This document shows positions 63,169 through 64,000 of a DNA stretch of 64,000 nt, piece after piece (within the stretch, counting starts at the first letter, position 1; each line of letters begins with the position of its first letter). Below the pieces are notes generated by a model, which was not told where the DNA came from, made no database searches, and worked only from the letters and a program-made list of their open reading frames with translations. Position numbers and translations under genes: made by a program. Source of the stretch: Cladopsammia gracilis (Eukaryota; Cnidaria; Anthozoa; Scleractinia; Dendrophylliidae); assembly GCA_022457155.1 (NCBI GenBank), contig JAJGOT010000156.1, positions 1,496,874 to 1,560,873 of the forward strand, written 5' to 3'.

Positions 63169-64000
63169 GTAATAGTTTCTACATTGTCGTAACAAGCGAT
63201 GCAAGTACAGCTCAATACCCTGACAACAAGACTGCTAGTTTCCAAATACAACTACCAAGTCAAGTGCATTTGAGTGAGGATTGGGAAGTTGCAATGACGA
63301 ATGTCATTTACCCCCATAGTTGGCAAAATGTTCGTCACAACTAAGTATCTTATCTTCTAAGCTGTCATCATGATTTCTCGTGGACGTTACCAATTTATCT
63401 GCCCAGTGGTACTTATCACACTGTGGACGATTTAGTTAGAGGTATGGTGACAGGACTGCACAGTGCATTTCCCGATATTTTTCTTAAAAGTGGAGAAACG
63501 GTAAAACGTATCGGAGGAAGTGAGTGTTTCTACATTCGTACAAAAGCACAGTGTTACTACGAGTTCAATTTACCTCCTGGCTTTCAAGTGACGTTACCCA
63601 AGAACCTGGCTCGAGCTTTAGGGTATTTGAACCATCGAGATCTCGTACCAGCCCTTTATCGGACCAAAAGTCCTACATCTGTTCAACTGAATAAGAACCA
63701 GAGTGTGACCCTTACAGCTACAACCACCACGGTACGACGAAACGATGAACTGGTATGGGGAATGTTAAGCAAGCATTCGTTTCAAACCATGTACATCTAC
63801 TCTGACCTAATAGAGTCCTTAGTGGTAGGGGATGTACAAGCCAATCTGCTGCGTATGATAGTACCTCGCGGTCAACCTGGTGAGATGGTGGCAGAGGAAA
63901 TAAAGATACCTACCTACATCGGTTACGTACATCCATATTCTCTTCGGTGGAGATTAATATAAGAGGTGACACTGGGCAATTAATATCATTTGCGTCTGGA
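63165..64000 (+). pseudogene. Polinton capsid-region protein 2, paralogue of protein 1 (partial)
   Basis: ATG 63165 gives SFYIVVTSDASTAQYPDNKT, FQIQLPSQVHLSEDWEVAMT and YPHSWQNVRHN, then a TAA at 63342-63344. The same frame continues with HDFSWTLPIYLPSGTYHTVD, FNLPPGFQVTLPKNLARALG and TMYIYSDLIESLVVGDVQAN, a signature (Y-x-Y-S-D-x-x-x...V-G-D...L-L-R) of the same Polinton protein family. A frameshift near 63940 leads into VEINIRGDTGQLISFASG, which runs off the window. So it is a near-complete gene with one nonsense codon and one frameshift. Confidence 0.6.

Larger units (their letters stand above)
57275..64000 (+). mobile_element. Polinton/Maverick-type element (continues past the window)
   Basis: Plus-strand gene order: DNA polymerase B, chromodomain integrase, and two related capsid-region proteins. 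Polintons are large self-synthesising transposons that encode polB, a retroviral-like integrase and virus-like capsid genes. The integrase and both following genes are nearly complete. Long terminal repeats, the ATPase and the protease are not seen and may lie beyond the window. The element is decayed (frameshifts, stops). Confidence 0.75.

Overview
The window is eukaryotic DNA, most likely from a cnidarian and plausibly an anthozoan such as a stony coral. The reasons are its AT-rich composition, splice-site-like junctions, the absence of bacterial-style operons, and repeat families (Helentrons, DIRS/Ngaro-type retroelements, Polinton-like DNA polymerase genes, a Myb/SANT-like repeat ORF) of kinds that I recall being common in cnidarian genomes. 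That placement rests on recall and pattern, not on a search. I found no convincing intact host gene. The window is almost entirely mobile DNA, most of it frameshifted or truncated.

Layout. (1) 1-9.4 kb: a nearly complete Helentron-type rolling-circle element. It encodes two OTU protease-like domains in tandem with a 2A-like motif between them, a basic repeat region, a HUH replication initiator, a PIF1-like helicase and a C-terminal endonuclease. A TIR element sits in its putative leader intron. (2) 9.4-11.4 kb: short repeats and MITEs. (3) 11.5-18.9 kb: a compact virus-like element with alternating gene directions. It carries fibre-like, membrane, small acidic and basic, possible ssDNA-binding and NUMOD1-like genes and a decayed protein-primed-type DNA polymerase B with a SAP-like N-terminus and an endonuclease VII-like insert. 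Each of its three convergent gene ends holds a perfect palindrome, and several starts have TTTAAAATG-type leaders. (4) 19-28.6 kb: foldback and TIR elements, a Myb/SANT-like pseudogene, a repeat ORF split by an hAT-like element, and a non-LTR retrotransposon 3' end. (5) 28.9-33.95 kb: a tyrosine-recombinase retroelement (DIRS group) with direct repeats A-B-A-B, inserted next to a RecQ-like helicase fragment. (6) 36.7-39.4 kb: a broken minus-strand Ty3/Gypsy element lacking integrase. (7) 39.9-41.0 kb: palindromes and a TTAA-flanked TIR element. (8) 41.3-47.1 kb: a second tyrosine-recombinase retroelement (gag exons, RT, RNase H, recombinase with an in-frame internal loss) ending in a G-rich minisatellite. 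(9) 47.9-51.4 kb: a MITE, repeat ORF fragments and a rearranged GIY-YIG (Penelope-like) fragment. (10) 51.8-64 kb: two Polinton-type regions, namely a minus-strand polB C-terminal half with nearby zinc-finger exons, and a plus-strand polB, chromodomain integrase and two paralogous capsid-region proteins. In the latter the last genes are joined by 4-bp ATGA overlaps.

Within each element the genes form self-contained replication or integration sets: Rep-helicase-endonuclease for the Helentron, RT-RNase H-tyrosine recombinase for the DIRS-type elements, and polymerase-integrase-capsid for the Polinton. Nearly all core enzymes carry stops, frameshifts or catalytic changes, so most copies should be unable to move on their own.
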